Shown in pieces: positions 13,231 to 26,088 of a stretch of 64,000 bases of DNA. Source of the DNA: Monoplex corrugatus (taxonomy: Eukaryota; Mollusca; Gastropoda; Littorinimorpha; Ranellidae); contig CM060311.1 of assembly GCA_030674185.1 (NCBI GenBank), positions 96,982,013 through 97,046,012 of the forward strand, in the 5' to 3' direction. The notes below the pieces were generated by a model. The model worked only from the letters and a program-made list of their open reading frames with translations. It ran no database searches and had not been told where the DNA came from. A program made the translations under genes and the position numbers. Each line of letters begins with the position of its first letter. Position 1 is the first letter of the stretch.

Positions 13231-14721
13231 TGAATTTAGAATGCTAGAGTTCCGGGAACAAGCTGATTTTATTGAACAAGCAAGAAAATTACCCTTATTG
13301 ACATCAAAACTTTTCGATTTATAAACCGAATGGTATGTGTGCATAGCTGGGGATCCGTGTGACATGTATGAAATATGGCCTACTCTACCTCCAAAAATGA
13401 AGTTGGTAGGTCGGTGGATAACAGATCTTGATTTGATGCCAACAGGTGACATCTTTGCACTGCCAGCCTGGTGCCAAACGGCAACATTGGCAACATAAGG
13501 GGTTAATCAACTGCACTAACAATAGCAACATGCCACTGAAACAATGTGGCTCACCTGATGATAAGAATGTCTATCAAACTGAGATTCTGAGTAGTAAACG
13601 TCCACCTAAATCAACAAGAATCTTTCAAAAATGTGTAATAAAAGAGTCAGGCATAATGCCATCCTATTCCATCAATATAAACACCATCTTTCCCATAGTA
13701 CAGTTTTGCTACTTACATAAATACATTACAGATCAGTGGACCACTGAGACCAAAAGTTATATCTGCATGATATGAAAAGCAAGTTAACAAGAAATACCTC
13801 AATGGTGTGGATGGGACTCACAGCACCAATGCCCCGCCACTCTCCAGATAACCATTTCCAAGCTCTGGACGCCACCTGACAGCCATCTCATCAAGCAAAG
13901 GGGAGCTGACCATGCACAACATGACCCATTTGGCAGACAGAACGTGTTTTGAAAATGAACGATTGGGAACAATGGAACAATAGCAGCAACAACTTTGTCA
14001 GACTTTGATCCATCTGTAAATATTCTGTGGGATGACGGAAATTTCTGACAGTTCTGCATAAAATGACTTGTACACCAATGAACTGGTACAGTCTTTATGG
14101 AAGAAGGCAAAATCAAATCATGGTCCATGGTGGGTTGCCTGGAAATTTGGATACATCAGAAACAATTGTCAAATCTATGCCTTGTGCATGTGACAATGGA
14201 TATATACGATTCCAAAAGGAGGGGTGACTTTCGGATGTTTTTCAAATTCGGTTTAAAATCTGGGGTTGAAGTGGACCACTAAGACCCAAAGTTATACGTG
14301 TGTGACATGAAAAGCAATATTCCATTGTTAGATATCTTTCAATACTTTCACTCCCAACTCCATCCACACCTCTAATACAATGATGATTTCCGTATTATCA
14401 ACACAAGAGAAATATTAATGAAGCTACTGAAACTTCCCAATCATTTGTTCAAAAATATGAGTCACATATGAAGAGAAATGACAGGGGATGATATGAAAAA
14501 TAGTCATACAGCTTGGTCTACTAATATATATCTGACAAGTGTACAAAAGACACAGCTACACTCCAGTCTATCCGTCTTATTTGTTAATCAAAATAAACAT
14601 CAGCAGCATCAAAATCATGAGTCAAACTATCAACAAATACAAACACTACAATCTCCCTCAAGTTTTGTTTCACTGCAGATAGCTATTAAAAATTAAGTCA
14701 ACATCTGTTTTCATTAGGTGT
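13231..14721. other. No gene recognised
   Basis: Unique sequence with short frames (13446-13775 plus, 13799-14128 minus) that show no family motif. A repeated phrase (GTGGACCACTGAGACCAAAA / GTGGACCACTAAGACCCAAA, at about 13737 and 14271) suggests an old local duplication. Confidence 0.5.
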
Positions 14722-14955
14722 TAAACATAATGCTGACATACCAACATAATGCTGACATACCAACATAATGCTGACATACCAACATAATGCTGACATACCA
14801 ACATAATGCTGACATACCAACATAATGCTGACATACCAACATAATGCTGACATACCAACATAATGCTGACATACCAACATAATGCTGACATACCAACATA
14901 ATGCTGACATACCAACATAATGCTGACATACCAACATAATGCTGACATACCAACT
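14722..14955. repeat. Minisatellite, 19-bp unit
   Basis: Twelve or so virtually identical copies of CATAATGCTGACATACCAA. The near-perfect identity indicates recent expansion. Confidence 0.95.
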
Positions 14956-15566
14956 TTCATTAGATATCAAAAATAATGCCAACATTTGAGTTTTCACTCT
15001 ATTTTTCTTTTCCTTCTAAACCTTCAGTTTCATTGTCTAGTCTGTAATGTCCAAGCAGAGGTCAGGTTTGTTACTGGCTTGAATTTGATTACATGAACAT
15101 GAACCACCCCTGGACACTGTCATTCAATCAACCAATATCCATATAAGTGATCAATGATCCTGACTTACTTTCCTAGTGATCCTCACTTACTTTCTTCTTC
15201 CATTCTTTCAAACATTGTGAAAAGTCCATGAACCATAATGGAATGAAATGGGAAGATGCAACTAAAGTAAGTATTCTGGTTAATCAGTTGTGTTTGAAGG
15301 GCTGAACCACAACCTGTCTTAGCATCACACTGAAGCAAACAGACGTAATGGATGGATACAGATAAGAAAACAACATTACTGAGGGTCAAGTAAATGGAGT
15401 AGAAAGTGTCATGACCAAAGTGACCACCATGAAGCACATTCCACATCAATGGCCTTTCCAGTGACAACAGAGATCCTTGGTGAAGTGCTGACCAACAGAA
15501 CTATGTTCTGAATGTTAGAAAAGAAAGGAGCTCAAAGGTGATGGCCATAGGAACACACCGATGACA
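14956..15566. other. No gene recognised
   Basis: Unique sequence with no recognisable feature. Confidence 0.6.
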
Positions 15567-15985
15567 GGTAACTGAAGAGGCCTGGGTTTATGGACCAGCT
15601 TTTGTCCACAGCTGGTTGTTTACAGACATAACTGAAGAGGCCTGGGTTTATGGACCAGCTTTTGTCCACAGCTGGTTGTTTACAGACATAACTGAAGAGG
15701 CCTGGGTTTATGGACCAGCTTTTGTCCACAGCTGGTTGTTTACAGACATAACTGAAGAGGCCTGGGCTTATGGACCAGCTTTTGTCCACAGCTGGTTGTT
15801 TACAGACATAACTGAAGAGGCCTGGGCTTATGGACCAGCTTTTGTCTACAGCTGGTTGTTTACAGACATAACTAAAGAGGCCTAGGCTTATGGACCAGCT
15901 TTTGTCCACAGCTGGTTGTTTACAGACATAACTGAAGAGGCCTGGGCTTATGGACCAGCTTTTGTCTACAGCTGGTTGTTTACAC
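15567..15985. repeat. Minisatellite, 60-bp unit, seven copies
   Basis: The unit is ACTGAAGAGGCCTGGGTTTA then TGGACCAGCTTTTGTCCACA then GCTGGTTGTTTACAGACATA. The 60-bp period is a multiple of three, so both strands stay open. Each unit has CCAGC...GCTGG inverted arms. Confidence 0.95.
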
Positions 15986-17214
15986 ACAAACGCATCTACA
16001 GACATCTCTGAACTTAAATTCAAGCCATTTACAACATTGTCACGCTGACTAGAATTTAAGCCAAAAACAGAATTTCACTTACTTGAATTAAGCTGAACAG
16101 CATGTATCTCTAGCAATGAACCATTATGTCAAAAAGGCACCCAAAACCTAGTAACTTGAATTTGCCTGTCAACTAGGGCAGTTCTATGCATCTGTCACAG
16201 AAATGAGTATGTCAACTGCAGAAAAAGACAGCCAGGCAGGAGCACATACTACTAATAAGCCAGGATAGATCTATAAGTCAATATCAGGGACATCATCTCA
16301 ATCAAAGTAACTAACAACATTCACATTAATCTAAACCCACAATATATCAAAACACATTATTAAACAAGAAAAAAGATCTTGAAACAAGATGGGAGTTTTC
16401 TTTTGTCTTGTTTCCAGATGTGAATAAGCGGTCAGTTTCTAAACACACAGGACAGACAAAAATGTTGCCACATAATTACATTACTATTCAATATTAATAA
16501 GGAATGGTTCGGAAATATTGTATAGAAAGGAACAGCAACAGAGAAAAGATCTCAAACAAATATTCTTTTTATATTTTCTACTTGAGTCAAAAGCGATACA
16601 GCGCGAGTTACCAGTAAGTACATTCTGTAAAACTACAATTTCCTTGCAAAATGGCAATCAAAAATAGCATGAGGATAAATTTAAGTCTTCTATACTGACT
16701 CTACGTTTTGCCCAAAATATACCTAAATAAAAACAACAAATGAACAGGTGACTGGAATTTGAAAAGTAAAGCTATTATACCACCTACATGCACCTGGCAT
16801 TCCATTTCTCCATTTTGTGAGTATTTCTGATATATATAACTGTCTCTCACAATTTACTTGCCACATACTGACATACACAAACATTCAGAGTGACATACAC
16901 GCATGCACACACAATGACAGAGATAAACAGTACATAGGACAGAATATGTACATGATGCTCCATGACAGTAACCAGGAATGCAATATATATATGCCAATCA
17001 CAGGACCATCATCAACGCAACAGAGACAAAATGAAAAACGATTTTAAACCATCGGTACAAAATGTTCACAGGGGAGTCTGAAACAGCAGTAGATTTGTCG
17101 CAGGGGAGTGGAGAGAAGCATTTCCCGTCGACCCCTTCCTGTGACAGGCAGTGACGGATCAGTCCGGCCCAACACCATTTCATTCAAAGGTATGACCGGT
17201 GAAGAGTCAACTTG
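15986..17214. other. No gene recognised
   Basis: Unique AT-rich sequence with no recognisable feature. Confidence 0.6.
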
Positions 17215-17770
17215 CGTCAGGTGTGACTCAAAGTCATAGAATGAGTGACAATCAGACATCAAACACTTTCAATCACGACTCAAGCAGTGACAATCTTGTG
17301 ACTCAAATAACAAGAGTCAATCATGAGTCAAACACCGTCAATCATGACTCAAATATTACAATCTTATGACTCAAAGGACCGTCAGCCATGACTTAAAAAA
17401 GCAATCATGATCCAATTCAAAGACTATCTTGAGCCTCAAAGACTGAGCATCAATCTTGACTCAAAGACTGAGAATCAAAGACTATCTTGAGCCTCAAAGA
17501 CTGAGCATCAATCTTGACTCAAAGACTGAGAATCAATCATGACTCAAAGACTGAGTGTCAATCATGACTCAATGACTGAGTGTAAGTCACGACTCAATGA
17601 CTGAGTGTCAATCATGACTCAATGACTGTCAATCATGACTCAGACTGAGTGTCAATCATGACTCAATGACTGAGTGTCAATCATGACTCAATGATTGAGT
17701 GTCAATCATGACTCAATGACTGTCAATCATGGCTCAATGACTAAGTGTCGATCGTGACTCAATGACTGAG
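17215..17770. repeat. Degenerate repeat, ~24-28-bp ATCATGACTCAATGACTGAGT
   Basis: Variants of AATCATGACTCAATGACTGA with GTGTC spacing. Copies are diverged and irregular to the left and more regular from about 17530. Confidence 0.85.
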
Positions 17771-17965
17771 CAACATTAACCGTCCATGCTAGAAAAACAA
17801 CAACAGAAAGCACATTTCAGTTCTACTGAACCACATACACACACAAGTATAAATCATCAAATGCATGCATTTCATACACACACATCTCCAGACAAACGCA
17901 TGTTACACTCTCATTCACAAATGCACAACAGAGCGAACACATGTGCAGAGACACACATGTACATG

Positions 17966-17975
17966 TACACACACA

Positions 17976-18009
<34 letters not shown>
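17966..18009. repeat. (CA)n microsatellite
   Basis: CA run with a CCCACA interruption. Confidence 0.9.
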
Positions 18010-18012
<3 letters not shown>

Positions 18013-18520
18013 ACATCACATAATTCCAATTCATTAAATCAGCAATAAAAACCAAATGCCAAGACAGAAAGGTATTTTGCAGAAAGTCAATACGGACATG
18101 CCACTAGCAGTATCCTAAAGCAGCTTACTACAACATGAACGCCTATCGCGGATCTTTGGGAAAGAGGAATACTGCAATTGCACATAACACAATTCATGCA
18201 ATGGTACGCATGTTATAATGGTTGGTCGGTTGGTGGCAATTCTTTTGTTGTTTTTGTTGTTGTTGTTGTCAGTGTTTGTTCTGGTTGTTGACACAACAGC
18301 AATTAAGATTTCAAATATTTCAAGCAAAAATATAAAAACAAAACAAAACAAAAAACCATGAGACTATGACTACACAGACAAGACATTCTTTTGTTCCAGT
18401 AAATTTACTGGGATCCTTTTCCTTCACAAGAAATACAGGTGTAACGTGCTTGTGCTGGATCACTTTTTCTCTATCATTCACTCTTTCTACAGCGATCTTC
18501 ATTCCCTTTCCTGAAATTGG

Positions 18521-18714
18521 TTAACCCCTTAACTCCCGCACCCTATCCTTCAACTGCAAAAAATTTAACTCTTTGACTCCCTCATCCTATCCACCAGCTT
18601 CCTGCAGGAAGCTGGTGGATAGGGTGATGGAGTCAAAGGGTTAAGTTTTTGCTTTGATAGCATGGTTGACAATGCTGGATGCTATTGGACAGGGTGCTGG
18701 AGTCAAAGGGTTAA
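18521..18714 (+). mobile_element. Fold-back MITE with TTAA ends, full copy
   Basis: A 194-bp copy in the same orientation as 2029-2221. Both outer TTAA ends, the inner palindrome with tip CTTCCTGCAGGAAG and the TTTTGCTTTG...GCATGG spacer are intact. Confidence 0.75.
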
Positions 18715-18998
18715 AGACAAAAAACAATGAAAAAATAAATCATGAAAAGCAAAGCATTCGTTCGATAAAAAAGAAAACACAAATTTAGACGAAAACTCAT
18801 CACCAGGACACTGCATAAAGAAAGATCAAGAAACAGGATTAAATGAAGCCAATAACTGACTTTTCCATGGTCTACGACTGTCACACTGTTGCATTCTGCC
18901 AAAGATATCTCTTGTTTCAAACAACACAGTGCACTTAAATCAATCACAGGACAGGCACACACATACACAAACACACACTTAAGTTTTGCGTTGAATTT

Positions 18999-18999
18999 G

Positions 19000-19092
<93 letters not shown>
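18999..19092. repeat. (CA)n microsatellite, uninterrupted
   Basis: About 94 bases of pure CA. It is flanked by short duplicated TTTTGCGTTGAATTTGAAAC / TTTTGTACTGAATTTGAAAC segments. Confidence 0.95.
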
Positions 19093-19096
<4 letters not shown>

Positions 19097-19292
19097 TCAG
19101 TTTTGCACTGAACACACACAAACACATTCATGCACACAGGTTTTGTACTGAATTTGAAACACACAGACAATGCCAAGTCCTGCACCAACTGATCACAGCA
19201 CACCGACCTTTCCAAAACTAATCCATGCCATAAAACAAAAACAAACAAGTCAGCCATGTACTCTATTCTATGTGAATAATTCAACAACAAGC

Positions 19293-19995
19293 TTGCAATA
19301 TTAAGCACGGGCTCAATGAGTTAATCTTGCAAAGTTAAGCACGGGCTCAATGAGTTAATCTTGCAAAGTTAAGCACAGCTAATAACTTAATCTTGCAAAG
19401 TTAAGCACGGCTAATAACTTAATCTTGCAAAGTTAAGCACGGCTAATAACTTAATCTTGCAAAGTTAAGCACGGCTAATAACTTAATCTTGCAAAGTTAA
19501 GCACGGCTAATAACTTAATCTTGCAAAGTTAAGCACGGCTCAATAACTTAATCTTGCAAAGTTAAGCACGGCTCAATAACTTAATCTTGCAAAGTTAAGC
19601 ACGGCTCAATAACTTAATCTTGCAAAGTTAAGCACGGCTAATAACTTAATCTTGCAAAGTTAAAGCACAGCTAATAACTTAATCTTGCAAAGTTAAGCAC
19701 GGCTAATAACTTAATCTTGCAAAGTTAAGCACTGCTCAATAACTTAATCTTGCAAAGTTAAGCACGGCTCAATAACTTAATCTTGCAAAGTTAAGCACGG
19801 CTCAATAACTTAATCATGCAAAGTTATGCACGGCTCAAAAACTTAAATCTTTTGCAAAGACAAGCACGCGCTTAATAACTTGATCCTGCAAAGTTCAGCA
19901 AGGGCTCAATAACTCAAGGGCTCAATAACTCAATCTTGCAAAGTTAAGCATGGGCTCAATAACTCAATCTTGCAAAGTTAAGCATGGGCTCAGTA
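19293..19995. repeat. Minisatellite, 32-36-bp unit
   Basis: The unit is AATCTTGCAAAGTTAAGCAC then GGCTAATAACTT or GGCTCAATAACTT. About 21 copies, with edges that carry the longer GGGCTCAATGAGTT form. Confidence 0.95.
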
Positions 19996-20077
19996 ATTCA
20001 ACACATCACCAGAAAAAGACCAAACAAGGTCTCTCCTGTTCACAGGGACATTACATGCATAGGCTACAGACACCTGC

Positions 20078-20156
20078 TGGGATCGGACCCTTCCGCTCTC
20101 TCACCCTATCCGCCAGCTGTGGTGGATAGGGGGGGGGGGAGCATAAAAGGGTTATA
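20078..20156. mobile_element. Truncated fold-back MITE copy
   Basis: It keeps CTCTCACCCTATCCGCCAGC and the opposing arm GGTGGATAGG. The arm has a run of G residues, and AAAGGGTTA follows. The left end is missing. Confidence 0.4.
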
Positions 20157-20604
20157 TATGTGTGTCCAGACATTCACCAGCAGATGAGTGCAACATTAAC
20201 CCAATCCTTCAATAGCAAAGATTCCCACTTGAGCAGCGTAACTCCTAACTACAGACAGTGACAATGTATCTCACCATCACCTGTCACAGGATTATTGGTC
20301 CGTAAATCATCAACATTGTGGGAGCAACAGTAAAACAAGTCAGCCATAAACCTAATTATTTTTTTCCCCTCAGTTAACTGAAGCAGCTACAACCAAAGTT
20401 AAAGACTATCTCAATGTCCGTGAAGATGACTATTTTTGCTCTATAAGAAAATAATCTCAGATTTCACAAGAAAAACAATACAACTAATCACTAAAAAAAA
20501 AAAACCCCAAGATGATAAAATCCATGTTTATTCTCGAAAAATGGTGAAAAATAAATGTACAGAACTGGCCATTTTTGAGCTAGGCTACAACTTGTGAAGC
20601 TGTT

Positions 20605-20794
20605 TTAACTGCCTCACCCTACTCACCAGCTTTCTGCATTATCAATCAAGACAGCAGAGCAAACTGTTAACTCTTTCACTCATCTACAGATCCTATCCAC
20701 CAGCTTCTCACATGAAACTGGTCCACAGGGTGAAGGAATGAACTGGTTTAAGTTTCTACAGCTTGTTGATATGGTGAGAGACTGAAAGGGTTAA
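20605..20794. mobile_element. Diverged fold-back MITE, TTAA ends
   Basis: About 190 bp between TTAA at 20605 and TTAA at 20791. The arms CTCACCCTACTCACCAGC and GAGACTGAAAGGGTTAA and the inner CCTATCCACCAGCTTC arm are recognisable, but divergence is high. Confidence 0.55.
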
Positions 20795-20814
20795 GAAAAG
20801 GAAATGGCTCTCAT

Positions 20815-21598
20815 GATAAGGGTACATATGTAATAGGGGTACATATGACATACTGACTCCTGTAATAGGGGTACATATGACATACTGACTCCTGTAATAG
20901 GGGTACATGTATATGACATACCGACTCCTGTAATAGGGGTACATATGACATATTGGCTCCTGTAATAGGGTACATATGACATATTGGCTCCTGTAATAAG
21001 GGTATATGACATACTGACTCCTGTAATAGGGGTACATATGACATACTGACTCCTGTAATAGGGGTACATGACATACTGACTCCTGTAATAGGGGTACATA
21101 TGACATACTGACTCCTGTAATAGGGGTACATGACATACTGGCTCCTGTAATAGGGGTATATGACATACTGACTCCTGTAATAGGGGTACATATGACATAT
21201 TGGCTCCTGTAATAGGGGTACATGACATACTGACTCCTGTAATAGGGGGTACATATGACATACTGGCTCCTGTAATAGGGGTACATATGACATACTGACT
21301 CCTGTAATAGGGGTACACATGACATACTGACTCCTGTAATAGGGGTACATATGACATACTGACTCCTGTAATAGGGGTACATATGACATACTGACTCCCA
21401 TAATAGGGGTAGATACATCCTGACTCCTGTAATACGGGTAGATATGACAGGCTGACTCCTGTAGTAAGGGTATATATGACATACTGACTCCTGTAATAGG
21501 GGTAGATACGGCATACTGACTCCTGTAATAGGAGTATATATGACAGGCTGACTCCTGTAATAGGGGTATATATGACAGGCTGACTCCTGTAACATTTG
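20815..21598. repeat. Minisatellite, ~30-33-bp unit
   Basis: The unit is CATATGACATACTGACTCCT then GTAATAGGGGTA. About 24 copies. The right edge (from about 21400) is more diverged (GATATGACAGGC). Confidence 0.95.
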
Positions 21599-22522
21599 GT
21601 ACAACTGCTCTTACTTGAAGCAGCAGCTCACACTGAACAATAAAAGTTTGGAGTTTGAATCTTATAACTAACATGAGATGAGGATCATCTGTCAAATTAT
21701 ACTCTAGTCATAGGACACTGGACAAAGCTTAATAAATAGAGCAGTTTATATCTTTTAACTATACTTATTCATGTTGTGTTCAGCTATTTTAACACCAAAC
21801 AGAACACTGTAAACCGCTTATCATAGACATCAAAAAAATAATCCAAAAGGAATGTTTAATCATGCGTTCATCTTCGTAAAAACAATATAGAAAGGAATGT
21901 ATATGTTATCCTAAGCATAATCAATTAACAGATCTTGTAACTGGCATATAATTTTCATCCCCAAGGAAATATTCTTGCGACAAATTCCATACTGGCATTG
22001 ACTGGCAGCAAACATGACGTAAAATGTGACCTTAAATCTGCTCACTGGAATACATTTTCAAAAAATCTGAAAACAACAACAAATGAAAGGAAAGATAGAA
22101 AACCATGTTACATGCTACAATCTTTGCCCCGTTACATGGGCACACAATTTTCCCCGTGTTAAGAAATTTGAGAGGAGCATGTATGTGAGAGAGAAATTAA
22201 AAGATAAGAGAAACAACTGAAAAATCATAGCACACTAACAATGATTCTTTCAATAAAAACTACTGAAAACTATTGATGTTTTAACAATAGTTGTTTTAAC
22301 AATGTGTACAATCGAAGGATTGTCTACACTTAAAAGTGTCTGAAGGGTATGACGATATTTTCAAAAAATATGCCTCTTGTGCCAATGATGTTTCTCCCTC
22401 AAAATATCCCCAAGGGATGAATTCCCTTTTCCTTCCACTTGTGTTTTTCCAGCCCAAATCCATCTTTGTCACCTTTATGCAGCCACCATGTCCTATCACT
22501 TACGACCTTTTTTTTTTTTTTT
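21599..22522. other. No gene recognised; poly-T at right end
   Basis: AT-rich unique sequence ending in a T-run at 22508-22522. It may still be transcribed as distal tomosyn 3' UTR, but nothing proves this. Confidence 0.5.
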
Positions 22523-23825
22523 GGTTTATATTTTTTGTTTGTCCTGGCCACAGTAGAAGAGAAAGAGTTGAGGAGGAACAAGATGAGAGCAGGAACAGCC
22601 CAGAAACAGGCAGGATGCAGTCTGACTGTTGAGAAAATGCCTATGAATTACTAAAACATTCATTTTCTTCTCTGTTCCTAATCTGCCCCAAGTCGTCCCG
22701 TGGTACTGATTCCCTTTACCGACACCAACAAGAGAGTAGTGCTACAACTACCACAGAAAGAAAATGTGCCACAAAGTGAAATCACAGTCCAGTCATCCTG
22801 GTCAGCACAAACACAGATCACATGTATGTGCGTAGTCAGTGAATGTGATGCGCAGCCACAGCACCCATTTCAACATGACAAAGCCACAAACTGACACTGC
22901 ATGGCCTATATGCCGACACACAGCCCACGTTCAGGGCAGGATGCGGTCCGACTGATGGGGCAACTTGTCACACACAGTCCCTCTACTGTCACTGCCCTGC
23001 AGACATAAACCTTCCTTCTCTAAGTTTTCTGTGACGTTCACCGTGGTCAGTTGTTCACTGCAGTCTGCCCCTACCACAGCAAGGACTTCAGCAGCGATGC
23101 AAGTTGTGTGCCTGGCTTGGCAGTCCTACAGCCAGTGGCTTGAGGCAGAAAAGGCAGGGCCTGCATGCACCAGCACAATCAGGACAACAGGTCTGGGAAG
23201 GGGACTGGGGTGGGGGGTGGGGGGTAGGGGTAAGGGAGATGTCACATGTGTCTTTGCATTGTGCATCTTGTTCAAGGTTTTGTCATGCTCAAGTATCATC
23301 CAAGCTATATCACACTGCTCTGAAGATTACTCTGAACAAGTAAATCCCAATCTCAATTGAATAAGAAACAAAAAAAAATCATACGATGAACTCTCAGCAA
23401 CCAGACCTGACAACCCTTGAGCCTTTCCACACTGACTGTGATCCAAAACAAGTTAACACCGACACACGTGCGTCCAAGGGCCGGCCATGATAATCCAAAC
23501 AGGTGCCACTTTACTGACTGTGCACCAAACATGCAGGTAAGCCTCTTCCTGTAGAGAGTCATCTGACGTGTGTTGACAAAGACACAGAGTGTGGCTGGCT
23601 GTGCCCAAGTAGTTGGTTCCCATGGGATGTGGGAGGGCAGAGCGACAACACAGGGCCTCTTCCAGGCTGGAGGCCACAAACAAGGACAACAAGGACAACC
23701 AGCAGGTGGCCCAGGCCAGGTAGGTTTGACCGCAGTGGGCAGGTTTTGTCAAGGCCAGCAAAAGGCCAGGTGGTGGTGGTTGTGGTGTTTGTGTTGGCTG
23801 GTGGTGGTGGGTGAAGTGCCAGGGA
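22523..23825 (-). other. Likely 3' UTR of tomosyn (end not determined)
   Basis: Directly downstream of the tomosyn stop, this stretch is non-satellite and somewhat richer in G+C than its surroundings, with no recognisable coding content. It includes a plus-strand G-rich run at about 23189-23241 (C-rich in the transcript). I see no convincing poly(A) signal close to the stop. The nearest candidate AATAAA in the minus direction that I noticed is near 20526, so the true end is unresolved. Confidence 0.4.
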
Positions 23826-23963
23826 CTAGAACTGGTACCACTTTTTGTCTTTGTACTTGAGCATCACCTGATGGGCCGCCTGGGCAAAGTTCTCCGACTG
23901 GTTCATCATCCGTGCTGAGGAGTCATCCAACTCACCTAGCCTTTCTCCTCGCTCTGCTACTAA
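23826..23963 (-). CDS. STXBP5: Tomosyn last coding exon (C-terminal half of R-SNARE)
   Basis: The exon has 138 bases and encodes window residues 364-408 and the TAG stop. It reads LVAERGERLGELDDSSARMM, NQSENFAQAAHQVMLKYKDK, KWYQF. The C-terminal KYKDKKWYQF is characteristic of tomosyn, and Arg368 in ERG matches the R-SNARE zero-layer arginine by alignment with synaptobrevin's ERDQKL. There is no transmembrane segment after the SNARE helix, as expected for tomosyn and unlike synaptobrevins. The acceptor is CACTTGCAG. The preceding intron is about 9.4 kb and consists mainly of tandem arrays. Confidence 0.97.
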   Translation of the reverse strand, partial: LVAERGERLGELDDSSARMMNQSENFAQAAHQVMLKYKDKKWYQF

Positions 23964-24311
23964 CTGCAAGTGACACAATTTTATTTAACGATTAGTCAAC
24001 ATCTGTCATACAATACTATACCCACATTACCATGTTACTGTAGTTTCGTGGCCTACAAGCCAACACTAAATACACTCTCAATAGACTAGTAATGTTACAT
24101 TACACTCTAAACAAATAAAGTTATAACAACAGAAAATTTTAAAATGATATTTTCGATGAGTGCATGCAGGATCCAAAAACCTTGCTGACTTTTTTTTTTG
24201 GAAGGAATAATATCAATACAAATATTACAAATAAAATCAATAATTTCAAGTTGTTGGTGTTTTTATTTTACACCTTCATCTTACATACTGTATGGTTGTT
24301 TCAGGCTGTCA

Positions 24312-24713
24312 GCCTCCTTCAGTCACTCCCACAACCACTGATAGGGATGTCATGTCAGCAGTGTGGCTTTCTTCCCACAACCACTGATAGGGATGTCATG
24401 TCAGCAGTGTGGCTTTCTTCCCACAACCACTGATAGGGATGTCATGTCAGCAGTGTGGCTTTCTTCCCACAACCATTGATATGATAGGGATGCCATGTCA
24501 GCAGTGTGGCTTTCTTCCCACAACCACTGATAGGGATGTCATGTCAGCAGTGTGATTTTCTTCCCACAACCACTGATAGGGATAGGGATGTCAGCAGTGT
24601 GGCTTTCTTCCCACAACCACTGATAGGGATAGGGATGTCAGCAGAGTGGCTTTCTTCCCACAACCACTGATAGGGATGTCATGTCAGCAGTGTGGCTTTC
24701 TTCCCACAACAGC
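24312..24713. repeat. Minisatellite, 46-bp unit
   Basis: The unit is CCACTGATAGGGATGTCATG then TCAGCAGTGTGGCTTTCTTC. About eight copies, in the intron just upstream of the last tomosyn exon. Confidence 0.95.
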
Positions 24714-25186
24714 TGGCAAACATGAACTACACATTTGCCCAGACCTTGCAAAAACTTGCGAAAAAAAAACCTCTGGTGGTGTTGCTAACAAATGCTTCAT
24801 CTCAGCTTGGGCAGTGGTGATCATGATCCGGCTTGCATGTAGTTTGTGTATGGGTAAGTGCTACTAGTACTGTTCCTGGACTCTTGCTTCAGAACCGGGC
24901 ACACTCCTGCCTGAACCCTATCAGAATTCCGGCTTCCTTGTTAACCACAAGCATCCACGACTTCCTTTGAGTTTATGCCCTAAAGATATTGACTCATCCA
25001 TCTATGATTTCCTTTTGCCTTCAAGATTATGTTCTAAAGATATTGACACATGCAGCTACCATTTCCTTTTTCCTTTAAGATATGTTCTAAAGATATTGCT
25101 ACATGCATCCATGGTTTCTTTTGAGCTTATTGTAAAGACATTGTTGACTGCATTAGCAGTGAGTATCCTTGCAGTGACAGTACAAA
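24714..25186. other. Intronic sequence, no element recognised
   Basis: A weak ~50-bp repetition (CTAAAGATATTGAC, at about 24980, 25035 and 25088) is visible. Otherwise unique. Confidence 0.55.
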
Positions 25187-26035
25187 TCTATTCCCTGACC
25201 AATTCTAACCATAAATCTATTCTCTGACCAATTCTAACCATAAATCTATTCCCTGGTCAATCCAAACCATAAATCTATTCTCTGACCAATCCTAACCATA
25301 AATCTATACCCTGACCAATCCAAACCATAAATCTATTCCCTGACCAATCCAAACCATGAATCTATTCCCTGACCAATCCAAACCATAAATCTATTCCCTG
25401 ACCAATCCTAACCATAAATCTATTCCCTGGTCAGTCCAAACCATAAATCTATTCCCTGACCAATCCTAACCATAAATCTATTCCCTGGTCAATCCAAACC
25501 ATAAATCTATTCTCTGACCAATCCTAACCATAAATCTATTCCCTGACCAATCCAAACCATAAATCTATTCCCTGACCAATCCAAACCATGAATCTATTCC
25601 CTGACCAATCCAAACCATAAATCTATTCCCTGACCAATCCTAACATAAATCTATTCCCTGGTCAATCCAAACCCTAAATCTATTCCCTGACCAATCCTAA
25701 CCATAAATCTATTCCCTGGTCAATCCAAACCATAAATCTATTCCCTGACCAATCCTAACCATAAATCTATTCCCTGACCAATCCAAACCCTAAATCTATT
25801 CCCCGACCAATCCAAACCCTAAATCTATTCCCTGACCAATCCAAACCCTAAATCTATTCCCTGACCAATCCAAACCCTAAATCTATTCCCTGACCAATCC
25901 AAACCATAAATCTATTCCTGATCAATCCAAACCCTAAATCTATTCCCCGACCAATCCAAACCCTAAATCTATTCCCTGACCAATCCAAACCATAAATCTA
26001 TTCCCTGACCAATCCAAACCATAAATTTATTGGTT
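25187..26035. repeat. Minisatellite, 29-bp unit
   Basis: The unit is CATAAATCTATTCCCTGACC then AATCCAAAC. About 29 copies, with sub-variants (GGTCAATCC, CCTAACC, CCCTAAATC) in alternating blocks. It ends 53 bases before the piggyBac-like element. Confidence 0.95.
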
Positions 26036-26088
26036 ACCAATGATTAATTTGGAAGTTTCCTTATCTTTTAAGGTGTTCCAAACATCTT

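Noticed and set aside
13446..14128. Opposing 109-residue frames as genes
   Set aside because: No family motif, no splice context, and the region borders a SINE.
23570..23860. Plus-strand 96-residue frame overlapping the last tomosyn exon
   Set aside because: Antisense to the tomosyn coding exon and 3' UTR, low complexity (VVVVVFVLAGGGG), no independent support.
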